Below, piece after piece: positions 1 through 8,338 of a stretch of 64,000 nt of DNA. Position 1 is the first letter of the stretch; every line of letters begins with the position of its first letter. The position numbers were made by a program, and so were the translations under genes. The DNA comes from Streptoverticillium olivoreticuli subsp. olivoreticuli (GTDB lineage: Bacteria > Actinomycetota > Actinomycetes > Streptomycetales > Streptomycetaceae). The notes below the pieces were generated by a model. It saw nothing but the letters and a program-made list of their open reading frames with translations, had not been told where the DNA came from and made no database searches. The stretch lies in contig NZ_CP031455.1 in assembly GCF_003391135.1 (NCBI RefSeq), positions 6,494,001-6,558,000 of the forward strand, given 5' to 3'.

Positions 1-2
1 GC

Positions 3-322
3 TGGCACAGCCTCGCCGCCTTCAACAGCTCGCAAGACGCGCTGAACGACGCCGTCCTCGACGGTCACCCGGTCGCCGCCGCGCTGCGCGAGTGGACCGT
101 CTCGCCCGCCTTCCCGTCCAACGGTTGGCAGGGGACCATGGCCGAGCTGCACCGGATGCTCGGCAGCGACGGGCGCGGCCTCGCCGACGGCTGGCCCAAG
201 ACATCCGCCGTTCTCAGCGCTCGCATCCGCCAGGTCGCGCCCGCGGCATCCACGTAGCGCGCGCCTCGGGCAGCAACAAGAACGGCAAAGTGTGGGCCGT
301 CACCCACACCCCGCCAACCTGA
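3..322 (+). pseudogene. C-terminal end of an element-borne ATPase/primase-helicase-like protein, frameshifted
   Basis: The reading frame entering the window from the left ends at a TAG at 255-257 after WHSLAAFNSSQ...VAPAAST. Homologous proteins, as far as I know the family, have WPKTSAVLSARIRQVAP followed by a GIHV-like strand and a basic tail. That tail (GIHVARASGSNKNGKVW) is present but in another frame, ending at the TGA at 320-322. A small deletion near 235-245 would explain this. The family call (replication/primase-type protein of integrative elements with a C-terminal winged helix) rests on this short tail only and is tentative. The shift could also be a sequencing error. The rest of the gene lies left of the window. 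Confidence 0.5.
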
Positions 323-590
323 CTCATCCCCGCACCTCGTCGTGACCCTTGATCCTCGGCCATCGACGGTCGAACTTCCCCTGGTCAGGCAGCTCTGATG
401 ATTTCTGCGCAGATGGGATGCCCGCGATCTCTACCTCCATAGATCGTGAAGCAGCCGAGGCTGTACCTACAGAGGAGGCAGCGGATTGGAGTATCAGACA
501 AACTCCATCTTGGTTTGCAGACCAGGCGAAGTGGGGTAGGACGGACCAGATGGTCCGTTATCAGGTCTAGCGAACGCGGGGTGGGAGTTC

Positions 591-2078
591 GTGCGAGTTT
601 CAGAGTTCTACAACATCGGCCGAAGCCAAGGAACTCTTGATTTCATTGATGTCGACATAACCGACGACGTGCCAGTCTATATCGATCCGGGCATGATCAG
701 GCACCTACCCGACGATTGGGGCAAGGAGTGCCTCATCATGCTCACCACGTTTTTCGATAGCGTCCTGGACGCAGTGCGCTCAGGAGACAAAGATCGAGCT
801 AGGCGTCTCCTCGGGAACCTTGGCGAACCTAACGAGACGCATCTCGGTTTTTCCTCGGGAAGAAGTGCGGGTCGCGGCTTCGGCAGGCAGATGGGTGATC
901 TTCTTGCCGAGAAATTGGCAGCGAGCCAAGCAGCTCAGACTGGCTTGATTGAGGACCTCGAAGATACGGCCTTCTTCATTGACAAAGTGGGCAAGGATAT
1001 AGTCTCAGACATCACGACTAATATAATTCGTGGACCTCTTATCGCCTACACGCAACAGATGGCCTCAGTGTTTGGAATCCCGCTCGATGAGGATGTGACT
1101 AGCGGCCCCGTCTGGAACCCCCACACCCTTGAATGGGAACACGGATACACACGCCTCCCCATACCTGGCGACCATAAGCTGCTACTGGTCCCTAAGGTGA
1201 TAGTGCGTCGCGACATGTACCTGTCGCGCGCGGAGTACTATCGAAATCACCTTGTGCCGACACTCCGATCAGAGGAGCTAGACAACCCGAGCAGTAACCT
1301 CGTTCGGACTCTCAAGAACGGCAGCAAGAAAGTGTACACGCGGGACATTCAAGAGCGTTACGGGAGCTCAAAGACTGACATCACACGCGAATCTTTGCTT
1401 CGCCCTGACGTCTACGCAAACTACAGGAGCCTCAAGAGGAATATCGCTCCGCCGCCAATCTCACACGAGGAGCTCAGCCAAGCCAACCGCACGTCGCTCC
1501 CAGATTACGAGAAGTTGCTCGCAGATGTCCTTGACACCCCGGCAGGAAAAGCCGATGCAGGCAAGTACCACCACCGAATCGAAGCACTGTTCACCGCCCT
1601 ATTTTACCCATCTCTAACGATGCCGGAGATGGAAGAGGAAATACACAACGGGCGCAAACGCGTCGACATCTCGTACACAAACGTCGCCCAAGATGGATTC
1701 TTCCAATTTCTCGGGCGCCACAAAATCAAGTCCACATACGTAATAATCGAATGCAAGAACTACGGGAAAGAGGTAGGGAATCCAGAGTTGGATCAGCTAT
1801 CTTCGCGTTTCTCGCCACTTCGAGGGCGGTTTGGAATACTTGCCTGCCGTTCCTTCGATGACAAGGATCGGTTTCTGAAGAGGTGCAGGGATACGGCTCT
1901 AGATCATCGAGGGTACGTTATCGCGCTGGATGACAATGACCTTCGAGAGATTGTTGCAGATGTCATGGAAGTCATTAATTGGAAACCTTCAGATCGGCCT
2001 CAAGCCGAGCCGGAGACTCAACCGAGGGTAGAGGGCTATCCGCTACTGTTCCGCAGGTTTAAGGCCCTTGTGAATTAG
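591..2078 (+). CDS. AT-rich hypothetical protein with C-terminal PD-(D/E)XK-like nuclease motif
   Basis: A 495-residue protein with no signal peptide or membrane segments. The last third carries RKRVDISYT (about residue 362) followed some 30 residues later by YVIIECKNYGKE. This is the D...ExK arrangement of restriction-endonuclease-fold enzymes, and it is followed by a strand (FGILACRSF) typical of that fold. The N-terminal 300 residues (LDFIDVDITDDVPVYIDPG...) match no family I can name. The GTG start at 591 follows GGGAG closely. Codon third positions are much richer in A/T than in any neighbour, a sign of recent transfer. The gene stands alone on an integrated element, the usual setting of phage-defence or modification-dependent nucleases. 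That role is an inference; the nuclease motif is seen. Confidence 0.7.
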   Translation: MRVSEFYNIGRSQGTLDFIDVDITDDVPVYIDPGMIRHLPDDWGKECLIMLTTFFDSVLDAVRSGDKDRARRLLGNLGEPNETHLGFSSGRSAGRGFGRQMGDLLAEKLAASQAAQTGLIEDLEDTAFFIDKVGKDIVSDITTNIIRGPLIAYTQQMASVFGIPLDEDVTSGPVWNPHTLEWEHGYTRLPIPGDHKLLLVPKVIVRRDMYLSRAEYYRNHLVPTLRSEELDNPSSNLVRTLKNGSKKVYTRDIQERYGSSKTDITRESLLRPDVYANYRSLKRNIAPPPISHEELSQANRTSLPDYEKLLADVLDTPAGKADAGKYHHRIEALFTALFYPSLTMPEMEEEIHNGRKRVDISYTNVAQDGFFQFLGRHKIKSTYVIIECKNYGKEVGNPELDQLSSRFSPLRGRFGILACRSFDDKDRFLKRCRDTALDHRGYVIALDDNDLREIVADVMEVINWKPSDRPQAEPETQPRVEGYPLLFRRFKALVN

Positions 2079-2457
2079 CTGCGGGAGGATTCGGCTGTGG
2101 CATGCTAGCTCAGAGGTCGGTGCGACACGAGCCCGGCTTGCGATGGGGCGGCCGACATGTCCCGCCATTCGCATAGCCGAAAAAAAGGGGGGACGCTCAG
2201 GGGACGCGTTCCGCACCGCAGGGCGTCCCCCACAGAGCCCCGCTTACTCCGCTGGAGCAACCACACCGCCCAGCATGGGGGATGCAGGGATGCCCCAAAC
2301 CCCCTTCTCTTCTGTCCCAGCAAGCAGAGGATGGAGAAAGGAAGAGGAGTCCGGCGACAGCGTCCCCGCTGTCCCCATCCGAAGCTGCCAAATGTCCGCG
2401 CCGCGACCGGTCGATGCCTTCCCCACGCGCGCGAGCGCCGCCGACTCCAATCCCGGC
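2079..2457. other. Intergenic region on the integrated element
   Basis: No convincing gene is seen on either strand. Several open frames overlap here but have unnatural, Arg/Pro/Ser-rich compositions. The stretch contains GC-rich inverted repeats, for example GGGGACGC arms near 2190-2232. Transcription from the rightward nuclease-like gene and the leftward phosphotransferase gene converges here. Confidence 0.5.
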
Positions 2458-3261
2458 TCAGGCCACGGTGAGAGCCCGGTGCTCAACCCAGGCTCCGGCG
2501 GCAGCGATGAGCGCTGCTCTGTGCGGTAGCGGGTCTGTCCGTTCTCTGCTCTCCCAAACCGCGTACAGGGCATGCGTGAAGGTGTCGACTGCACCAGGGG
2601 AGGCCGCGCGGTATGCCGGAACCCGTCGGGCGATGGATTCGGCCTGGTGGGGGGTGTGTCCTGCGTGGATGAGGCGCGGCACGGTGAATGCGGTGTCGGC
2701 CCAGTCCGGCGCCGGGCAGGCGAGCGCCCAGTCGACCAGAACGAGCCCGTCGGCTGTGGCCAGCATGTTCAACGGCGACATGTCCGTGTGGACGAGTGCC
2801 CGTCCCTCGAGGTCGTGCGCGTGGCCGTCCGGGACGAGCGCGCCCCATCGGGTGTGCAGCGGCTTCTTACGCACCGCCTCGGGCCACGGAGCGGCAGACA
2901 TCGCGGTGAGCGCGTCGACGAGCGGGGCGAGATCGGCGGAGCCGGGCGAGAGATCGGGGTGGTGACCGTCGACGTACTCGTACCCCACGAGCAGCCATTC
3001 GCCCGCCTCCACCTGCCACAGCAGACGCGGAGCGAGCGGCGCGCGATCTGTCACTCGCGCTTCGCTGCGGTACATCCATGCCGATGGGTCGTCGAGCCGG
3101 ACGCCCTTGACGAACACGCGCCCCGAGCCGGTGCGCAGGACGCAGGCAACAGGCGACATCACACCCTTGTCGGCGGTCTCCGCCCACTCGACCGGACCCG
3201 TGTGCGCCTCGACGGCGTGCCGTGCGGTGGGCGGGAGTTCATGCCATGGCGTTCGATCCAC
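2458..3261 (-). CDS. Aminoglycoside-phosphotransferase-fold (APH family) protein
   Basis: A 267-residue kinase-fold protein. ALVHTDMSPLNMLA matches the APH/choline-kinase catalytic loop HxDxxxxN, and VLVDWALACP matches the following metal-binding D-W element. The N-lobe region (RVFVKGVRLDDP) is consistent with the ATP-binding Lys. The upstream extension in the same frame lacks a ribosome site and overlaps the preceding gene. GTG at 3261 follows GAGGAGA with good spacing, so I place the start there. Such proteins are common cargo near XRE regulators on actinobacterial elements. The substrate cannot be told, and there is no basis for calling antibiotic resistance. It is last in a leftward group of five genes. 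Confidence 0.8.
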   Translation of the reverse strand: MDRTPWHELPPTARHAVEAHTGPVEWAETADKGVMSPVACVLRTGSGRVFVKGVRLDDPSAWMYRSEARVTDRAPLAPRLLWQVEAGEWLLVGYEYVDGHHPDLSPGSADLAPLVDALTAMSAAPWPEAVRKKPLHTRWGALVPDGHAHDLEGRALVHTDMSPLNMLATADGLVLVDWALACPAPDWADTAFTVPRLIHAGHTPHQAESIARRVPAYRAASPGAVDTFTHALYAVWESRERTDPLPHRAALIAAAGAWVEHRALTVA

Positions 3262-3344
3262 CCGCGTCTCTCCTCGTACGAACAGAAGCCGGCCCCCGGC
3301 TCGGCCACAGCGTGGCACAAGCAGAGGACCGGCGCAGGGAACTG

Positions 3345-3806
3345 TCAGGCGTGCTTGGGGCTGTTGTGGCAGTTCGCGTGGCACTGCGAGCAGTCGGCGA
3401 TGTCCAGCTCCGGCCAGAACTCCATGTCGATCAGGAACCCGGCGGCAGTGATGGCGTCCACCGTGCGTGCCCGCAGGGCCTTGCCGCCGCCGTGCTCCTC
3501 CTTGTCGAGGAAGCCGGGCTGATGGTGCACGAACTTCCCGAGCGTCTGCGCGCAGAAGTCTTGATACGCCTTGGTGTGGAGCAGGAAGGCGTGCCAGAAG
3601 TCATCCAGGAGCGGGGACGGGCTGAGCGGTACGGGGCTGTGGACGCCCGCGGCGAGGAAGGCGAGCATCTGTCCGATGCCGCGGTGCGCCTTGCCCTCGG
3701 TCATGTCCGGGAACTTGGCGCGGATGTTGGCTGCGAGGGTTGCCCGCAGGTCGGCGCTGAGCAGCGTTCGCGCGTCGGTCGCGGAACGTTCCTGAACTAC
3801 GGTCAC
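3345..3806 (-). CDS. DUF1399/GRDP-like protein with C-terminal Cys/His tail
   Basis: A 153-residue protein. The central motif LLDDFWHAFLLHTKAYQDFC followed by FVHHQP resembles the D-x-x-WH-x-H...Y-x-x-FC...HH-x-P signature of the DUF1399 (glycine-rich-domain-protein-like) family. The C-terminus CSQCHANCHNSPKHA could bind metal. GTG at 3806 is preceded by AAGGAGG at ideal spacing, which fixes the start against a longer upstream frame. It lies between the small membrane protein and the phosphotransferase in a leftward gene group on the integrated element. The function is unknown. Confidence 0.72.
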   Translation of the reverse strand: MTVVQERSATDARTLLSADLRATLAANIRAKFPDMTEGKAHRGIGQMLAFLAAGVHSPVPLSPSPLLDDFWHAFLLHTKAYQDFCAQTLGKFVHHQPGFLDKEEHGGGKALRARTVDAITAAGFLIDMEFWPELDIADCSQCHANCHNSPKHA

Positions 3807-3897
3807 GGTCCTTTGCCTCCTTGATTCGGTGGTGCGTAGGACGTGCTTCGCGATCCCCGCCCGGCCGGGGCGTGTCCAGCCGACCGGGCGGGGAGTT

Positions 3898-4095
3898 CTA
3901 GACCGCCGGAGGAGCGGAATCGGGGACAGCCAGCGCGGGCCCGGTGTCTCCCCGGTCGCCGAGGCCGTTGCCGACAATGGCGCCGAGGCAGACGAACCCG
4001 ACGAGCGTGCCCAGGGCCCACAGCCAGCCCAGGACGAGACCCAAGGGGTCGGAGCTCCGCGGCGAGTGGGCGGCGTGGGCGTGGCGGGCGCTCAT
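3898..4095 (-). CDS. Small single-span membrane protein
   Basis: A 65-residue protein with one predicted membrane helix (LVLGWLWALGTLVGFVCLGAIVG, split here by a Gly-rich centre) between a His/Ser-rich N-terminus and an acidic/Pro C-terminus. Its ATG overlaps the stop of the preceding gene as ATGA, so the two are translationally coupled. No family is recognised. The coupling and normal composition support a real gene. Confidence 0.62.
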   Translation of the reverse strand: MSARHAHAAHSPRSSDPLGLVLGWLWALGTLVGFVCLGAIVGNGLGDRGDTGPALAVPDSAPPAV

Positions 4096-4529
4096 GAGGC
4101 GTCCTCGCGAGCCTTCCCGCGCAGTCCGATGATGCGCCCTACCTGGTAGTGGTAGAGCTCCATCTGATCGGGGGTGAGGACGAGGAGCGCCTCGCTCGTG
4201 CCGCCGTCCTCATAGTGGATCTGGACGGGCACGGTGCCCTGCTGCGCATGGTGGTCGTAGACCGCGTCCCGCTTCATGGGCGTGACGTGAGTGGCTTGTG
4301 CCGGGACCGGTCGCAGGGTGGTTCCGTCGGCCGGGGCGGACCACTCGGCGCCGCCGCCGGGCGGGCGCAGGTGGTAGGTCGCTGCTCCCTGGCCGGGCAG
4401 GGCGACCACAACGCCGATCCGCCCGTCGCGGGCGGTGTCGTGGGCGAGGTCGCCGAGCTGGGGGAAGAAGGGGGCTGCCGCAAGTAACTCGGCGCCTAAC
4501 GAACGGGGTTGGGCCGGTCGTCCAGTCAT
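4092..4529 (-). CDS. Hypothetical protein
   Basis: A 145-residue soluble protein without a recognisable domain. It has a globular middle (RIGVVVALPGQGAATYHLRPP) and an acidic C-terminal half (IHYEDGGTSEALLVLTPDQMELY). It is followed by the small membrane protein with a 4-bp overlap and preceded, 56 bp away, by the XRE regulator gene on the same strand. It probably belongs to one transcript with the phosphotransferase and the DUF1399-like gene. Confidence 0.65.
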   Translation of the reverse strand: MTGRPAQPRSLGAELLAAAPFFPQLGDLAHDTARDGRIGVVVALPGQGAATYHLRPPGGGAEWSAPADGTTLRPVPAQATHVTPMKRDAVYDHHAQQGTVPVQIHYEDGGTSEALLVLTPDQMELYHYQVGRIIGLRGKAREDAS

Positions 4530-4585
4530 GCCCCCGACGCTAGGAGCGCGTCAGGGGGCGAATATGAATGGGAGGAATATGGCCC

Positions 4586-5815
4586 TCATCCGTCCAGGTG
4601 GAAGCGGTCGGACATGCGCCGCAGCTTCTCCCGCGTCGCGGCTCGCTCGGCGTAGACGATGCTCCGGAGCGTGGCCCGGGCGATGGGGTGGTTGCGCACG
4701 AGCTGGGGAGCGATCCGCTCGGCGGTCTCCAGTTCGGCGAGCGCCTTGTCTCGGTTGCCGTCCCACAGCCACGCGCGGGCGAGGTCCATGTGGTGGTGCC
4801 CCTGGCGGGAGCCGGGAAGCGCGGCGACCAGTTCGGGGCTGGTGCGGCGGTTTATGGCCAGGGCCTTGGTCTGCTCGCCCGTCTCGAGGGCGATGCTGAT
4901 CGCGTGGATCTGCACGTTGCCAGGGGAGAACGTGACCGAGTGCCGGTCGTAGACCGGCGGGCCCTGGTGATCGCGCATACGGTCGGCGGCGCTGCGCGCG
5001 TACCCGATGCGGTCCTCGGCTTCGGACGTCCGTCCCGCACGTGCGGCTGATACAGCGGCCCGAAGCTGGAGCGAACCCCACATGCGCACGGCGAGCGGGG
5101 CGCCACGGTCGTAGTCGTCCTGGATGTTGGCGAGGGCCTTGTCCGACAGCGCGAGGGAGTCGGCCCAATCGGCAGTCGCCCACATGTCCCATACCCGCAT
5201 CCAGTCAGCGAGGGAGGGCATCACGGGGTCGCCGGACAGACGGGCGGACCACACAGCGCGCTCGGCTGCCATAGCGATCAGCTCGGGGTGCCCCAGGGCG
5301 TGGGCGGCGGTGTGGGCGAACTTGCAGGCGACCGCGTAGACCGCGTACGCCTCCTCGCGCTCGTGCCCCGTGGCCACCTCGGCGAGCGCGCGGGCCTCGC
5401 GCAGCAGGTCGGGCAAGACGCGCAGGATCGCGACGTTGGCCGCCGTGTCCCGCAGCCGGTGCAGGCGCGTCATCTCCCGCCACAGCTCACCAGAGGGGCG
5501 GGGTGTTCCGTCGAACACTGGCGTGAGGTCGTAGCGGCGCAGCTCCCGCAGGATCGAGGCCGCGGCGACCTGCCACTGATTCTCGGCAGGGCTGCTGGTG
5601 TACGGGCGACCGATCAGGTCGTTGGGGTGCACGTGCAGCTCGGCGGCGAGCAGGTTGAGCAGGCCGACCCGGTCTATCTCGATCTGGCCGCGCTCCATCT
5701 TGGACACCCACCCCTGAGACTTGCCCAGGGCGGCGGCGAGGTCGGCCTGCGGCATGCCGAGCCGCAGGCGGGCCCTGCGTGCGCGGCGGCCGATCTCTTC
5801 GGCTTCTTCCAACAT
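4586..5815 (-). CDS. XRE-family regulator with TPR-like C-terminal region
   Basis: A 409-residue protein. The N-terminal helix-turn-helix (RLRLGMPQADLAAALGKSQGWVSKMERG) is a clear Cro/C1 type. The remainder is an alanine-rich all-helical region resembling tetratricopeptide-like sensor domains of Streptomyces regulators. ATG at 5815 follows GGGAGG with seven bases between; the in-frame GTG 15 bp upstream overlaps that ribosome site and was rejected. A perfect 18-bp palindrome about 130 bp upstream is a candidate operator. It is the first gene of the leftward group on the element and probably controls element or cargo expression. Confidence 0.85.
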   Translation of the reverse strand: MLEEAEEIGRRARRARLRLGMPQADLAAALGKSQGWVSKMERGQIEIDRVGLLNLLAAELHVHPNDLIGRPYTSSPAENQWQVAAASILRELRRYDLTPVFDGTPRPSGELWREMTRLHRLRDTAANVAILRVLPDLLREARALAEVATGHEREEAYAVYAVACKFAHTAAHALGHPELIAMAAERAVWSARLSGDPVMPSLADWMRVWDMWATADWADSLALSDKALANIQDDYDRGAPLAVRMWGSLQLRAAVSAARAGRTSEAEDRIGYARSAADRMRDHQGPPVYDRHSVTFSPGNVQIHAISIALETGEQTKALAINRRTSPELVAALPGSRQGHHHMDLARAWLWDGNRDKALAELETAERIAPQLVRNHPIARATLRSIVYAERAATREKLRRMSDRFHLDG

Positions 5816-5947
5816 CAGCACACCTCCCACGCTGCGGCGGGGCTGCTGTGCTCAAGCGGTCGGCAGGGCATCGTGGCTCCATCCGTTCGGGCTCATCCCC
5901 CAGAACGGTACCCATGCCCGTGGTGGGGCAGGGAAGCCTTTGCACTC

Positions 5948-5965
5948 TGTGCCCTCGAGGGCACA
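5948..5965. promoter_or_regulatory. 18-bp perfect palindrome, candidate operator of the XRE gene
   Basis: TGTGCCCTC/GAGGGCACA is perfectly symmetrical. A further half site, AGGGCACA, follows at 5969-5976. It lies between the XRE gene start (5815) and the element boundary (about 6083). Autoregulation is an inference from position and symmetry. Confidence 0.5.
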
Positions 5966-6007
5966 CCCAGGGCACAAGACCCAGGAAGACCCCGGAAAAC
6001 GGCGGCA

Positions 6008-6024
6008 ACTACTGAACGTAGTTT
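6008..6024. other. Inverted repeat near the element end
   Basis: AACTAC-TGAAC-GTAGTT is an inverted repeat with a five-base centre, about 60 bp inside the point where the permease gene is cut. Its place at the element end would suit a recombinase arm site or promoter element. Nothing else supports a function. Confidence 0.25.
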
Positions 6025-6083
6025 TAGCACGTCAACCGGGGTTTCCGTGGATCAGCGCAGGTCAGTGGATCATGCGGGCGGTT

Positions 6084-6485
6084 CTTCACATACTGTCCGG
6101 CCGCGGTGATCTCGGCCATGCCGGTCGTGACCCACATGATCCAGTACGTCCACGCGGTGGCGTATCCCCAGAACGGTCCGAGGAACTCCCGCGCGTATTC
6201 CGCGAAACTGCCCGACACGGGCTTGTGGGTGAGCAGCTCGCCGAGCGCGCGCATGGCGAAGAGGAGCACGACGCCCGCAGCGGCGTACCAGATGATGAGG
6301 CTGGGACCGGCCTGGGATATCGCGGTACCGGCACCGAGGAAGAGTCCGGTCCCGATCGTGCCGCCGATGGCGATCATCTGGATCTGACGGGATCCCAGGC
6401 CGCGCTTGTAGCCCTCGGGCGAGTCGTCCTGAGCGGGGCCGCGCGTGCCTTTCGCTGTGGTTTCGCCTGATGTCGGTGGCTGCAT
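6084..6485 (-). pseudogene. Amino-acid permease, truncated after residue 134
   Basis: The N-terminus of an APC-superfamily amino-acid permease (AAT type). It has GLGSRQIQMIAIGGTIGTGLF and the first helices, through YWIMWVTTGMAEITAAGQYVK. Family members continue with a YWxP-like segment for another 330 or so residues. Here the reading changes abruptly after Lys134 (codon at 6084-6086) to an unrelated tail of 19 residues. The break coincides with the change from core genome to the integrated element, so the gene was probably split by integration and its 3' part may lie left of the window. The start ATG at 6485 follows AAGGG. Confidence 0.8.
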
Positions 6486-6592
6486 GCGCGAAGCCCTTCT
6501 CGCGCGGATCTTGGGCTGGCGACCTTAAGTAGCGACGGCGTCGGCGACAAGTCTCTTTCGGCTCTGCGAGGGCTCCGCCGGGGGTGCGGAAA

Positions 6593-6713
6593 TCCAGCCC
6601 GTCCGGCGTTTGAGGACGCGGCCGCAGGCCGCTCCCGCCGCAGGCGGCAACGGACCCGCACTCGGGGGCCTGGGGCACGAGCCCCAGTTTCGGGAAGGGG
6701 CGGGGTAGGGGAA
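6593..6713 (-). repeat. Streptomyces-type GC-rich intergenic repeat, copy A
   Basis: It contains CAGCCCGTCCGGCGTTTGAG, then ACGAGCCCCAGTTTCGGGAA and GGGGCGGGGTAGGGG. The same modules recur at 10142-10283 and 48361-48541 in either orientation. This copy lies between the divergent permease remnant and the 6931 gene, not at a gene end. Confidence 0.75.
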
Positions 6714-6930
6714 CAAGCCCACCCCGCTGGAGGCACCTCTGGGGGCACCCCCGGACGGAGTCTGGGGGAGGTAGCTGGCGCTCGCGGGCGCGGCGGCCGA
6801 ATTCGTCCCGGTGCACGACGTGGTGGCCGGGGCGGGTGCGCTCGGCACGGTGGTGGCGGGGACGGCGATACGGAGTGTCGTACGCTCTCGGCCCAGCAAG
6901 TGATCTTCAGGGCCCGAAGGGGGAGCGCGG

Positions 6931-7326
6931 ATGTTCGGCGGGAGCAGGAGGAGCGAGCAGGTGGTCGTCCTGCGGGATTCGCAGGCGATCGCCGAGGCCG
7001 TGCGCGAGGCGCTGGCCGGCGCGAGCGAGGAGCTGCGGCCGGGGCTGGAACTGGCCGCCGAGCTGATCGCCCGGCAGGCGGAGCGCCCCGAGCACGAGGT
7101 GCGGGCGGAGTGGGCGCGCGGCATCCTCGCCGAGGCGGGCGTCGACGCCCGCGAGCGGGAGGTGCACGCCGTGAAGACGCTGCGCCAGGCGCGGCCGGGG
7201 CTGGGCCTGGCGCAGGCGGTGCAGCTGGTGCGCGAGGTGCAGACCGCGGCGGAGCAGGCGGATCAGGAGCAGGCGGATCAGGAGCAGGCGGATCAGGGGC
7301 CCCGCGGGGCCGGTCCCGGAAGGTGA
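6931..7326 (+). CDS. Small helical protein with ribosomal L7/L12 C-domain-like segment
   Basis: A 131-residue protein. The segment HAVKTLRQARPGLGLAQAVQLV resembles the C-terminal domain of ribosomal protein L7/L12 (V-K-x-(V/I)-R-x-x-T-G-L-G-L-x-E-A-x-x-L-V), a feature of several small actinobacterial proteins of unknown role. The C-terminus holds three tandem copies of EQADQ, encoded by a perfect 15-bp repeat at 7253-7297. The ATG follows GGGAGCGCGG. It is not the ribosomal protein itself: it lacks the N-terminal dimer domain and is out of context. Confidence 0.68.
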   Translation: MFGGSRRSEQVVVLRDSQAIAEAVREALAGASEELRPGLELAAELIARQAERPEHEVRAEWARGILAEAGVDAREREVHAVKTLRQARPGLGLAQAVQLVREVQTAAEQADQEQADQEQADQGPRGAGPGR

Positions 7327-7368
7327 GATGACGGCGCCCACGATGTGACCTGACGGTAGGCTCGACGC

Positions 7369-7914
7369 GTGCCGAAGCCGCTCAGCCTCTCCTTCGATCC
7401 CATCGCCCGAGCCGACGAGCTCTGGAAGCAGCGCTGGGGGTCCGCGCCGTCCATGGCCGCGATCACCTCGATCATGCGCGCCCACCAGATCCTGCTCGGC
7501 CAGGTCGACGCGGTCGTCAAGCCGTACGGGCTGACCTTCGCGCGCTACGAGGCACTGGTGCTGCTCACCTTCAGCCGGGCCGGCGAGCTGCCGATGTCCA
7601 AGATCGGCGAGCGGCTGATGGTGCACCCGACCTCGGTGACCAACACCGTCGACCGCCTGGTGGTCTCCGGCCTCGTCGCCAAGCGGCCCAACCCCAACGA
7701 CGGGCGCGGCACGCTCGCCTCGATCACCGAGAAGGGGCGGCAGGTCGTCGAGGACGCCACCCGCGACCTGATGGCGATGGACTTCGGGCTCGGGGTGTAC
7801 GGCGCGGACGAGTGCGGCGCGATCTTCGAGATGCTGCGGCCGCTGCGGGTCGCGGCGGAGGACTTCGCGGGGGATTCCGCCGGGGACCGGGCGGACGATC
7901 TCACGGACGGGTGA
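7369..7914 (+). CDS. MarR-family transcriptional regulator
   Basis: A 181-residue protein with the MarR winged helix: the recognition region LPMSKIGERLMVHPTSVTNTVDRLV and the wing KRPNPNDGRGTLASITEKG. Start GTG at 7369. It lies 64 bp upstream of the DUF3817 gene and upstream of icmA on the same strand. Its target may be the neighbouring operon. The 24-bp palindrome before icmA is one candidate site, though a TetR gene lies on the other side of icmA. Confidence 0.88.
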   Translation: MPKPLSLSFDPIARADELWKQRWGSAPSMAAITSIMRAHQILLGQVDAVVKPYGLTFARYEALVLLTFSRAGELPMSKIGERLMVHPTSVTNTVDRLVVSGLVAKRPNPNDGRGTLASITEKGRQVVEDATRDLMAMDFGLGVYGADECGAIFEMLRPLRVAAEDFAGDSAGDRADDLTDG

Positions 7915-7978
7915 CACCCTCCGGCGCGCGCCGGGGGTGGCGAAGATCGCCCCGGAACGGGCGGTTACGCTCGTGGGC

Positions 7979-8305
7979 ATGAAACAAAGCGTGCTGACCC
8001 GCTACCGCGTCTTGGCGTACATCACGGGTGTGCTGCTGATCCTCCTGACGATCGGCATGATCGCGAAGTACGGGCTGGACATGGACGTCTCGGGTCCGGT
8101 CCGCGTCGTCGCCATCGCGCACGGCTGGCTCTACGTCCTCTACCTGGTCTTCGCCTTCGACATGGCCTCCAAGGCCAAGTGGCCGTTCGGCCGGCTGGTG
8201 TGGGTGCTGGTCGCCGGCACCATCCCGACGGCGGCCTTCTTCGTCGAGCGCAAGGCCACCCGCGACCTGGAGCCGCTCGTCGCGGAGGCGGCCGCCACCG
8301 CCTGA
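7979..8305 (+). CDS. DUF3817 small membrane protein
   Basis: A 108-residue integral membrane protein with three hydrophobic segments (VLAYITGVLLILLTIGMIA; VVAIAHGWLYVLYLVFAF; LVWVLVAGTIPTAAFFVE) and the AHGWLY motif of the DUF3817 family. An upstream in-frame GTG at 7937 lacks a ribosome site; ATG at 7979 gives the usual family length. It follows the marR gene in the same direction and ends in a rho-independent terminator. Confidence 0.85.
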   Translation: MKQSVLTRYRVLAYITGVLLILLTIGMIAKYGLDMDVSGPVRVVAIAHGWLYVLYLVFAFDMASKAKWPFGRLVWVLVAGTIPTAAFFVERKATRDLEPLVAEAAATA

Positions 8306-8338
8306 TCCTCGCGCGCGGGCCCTCGCGCCACGCGGCAC

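Noticed and set aside
349..570. 73-residue open frame before the nuclease-like gene
   Set aside because: No ribosome site, no recognisable pattern, and it overlaps other frames of similar quality.
2458..3261. Antibiotic resistance phosphotransferase
   Set aside because: Only the general kinase fold is visible; the APH family includes many unrelated small-molecule kinases.
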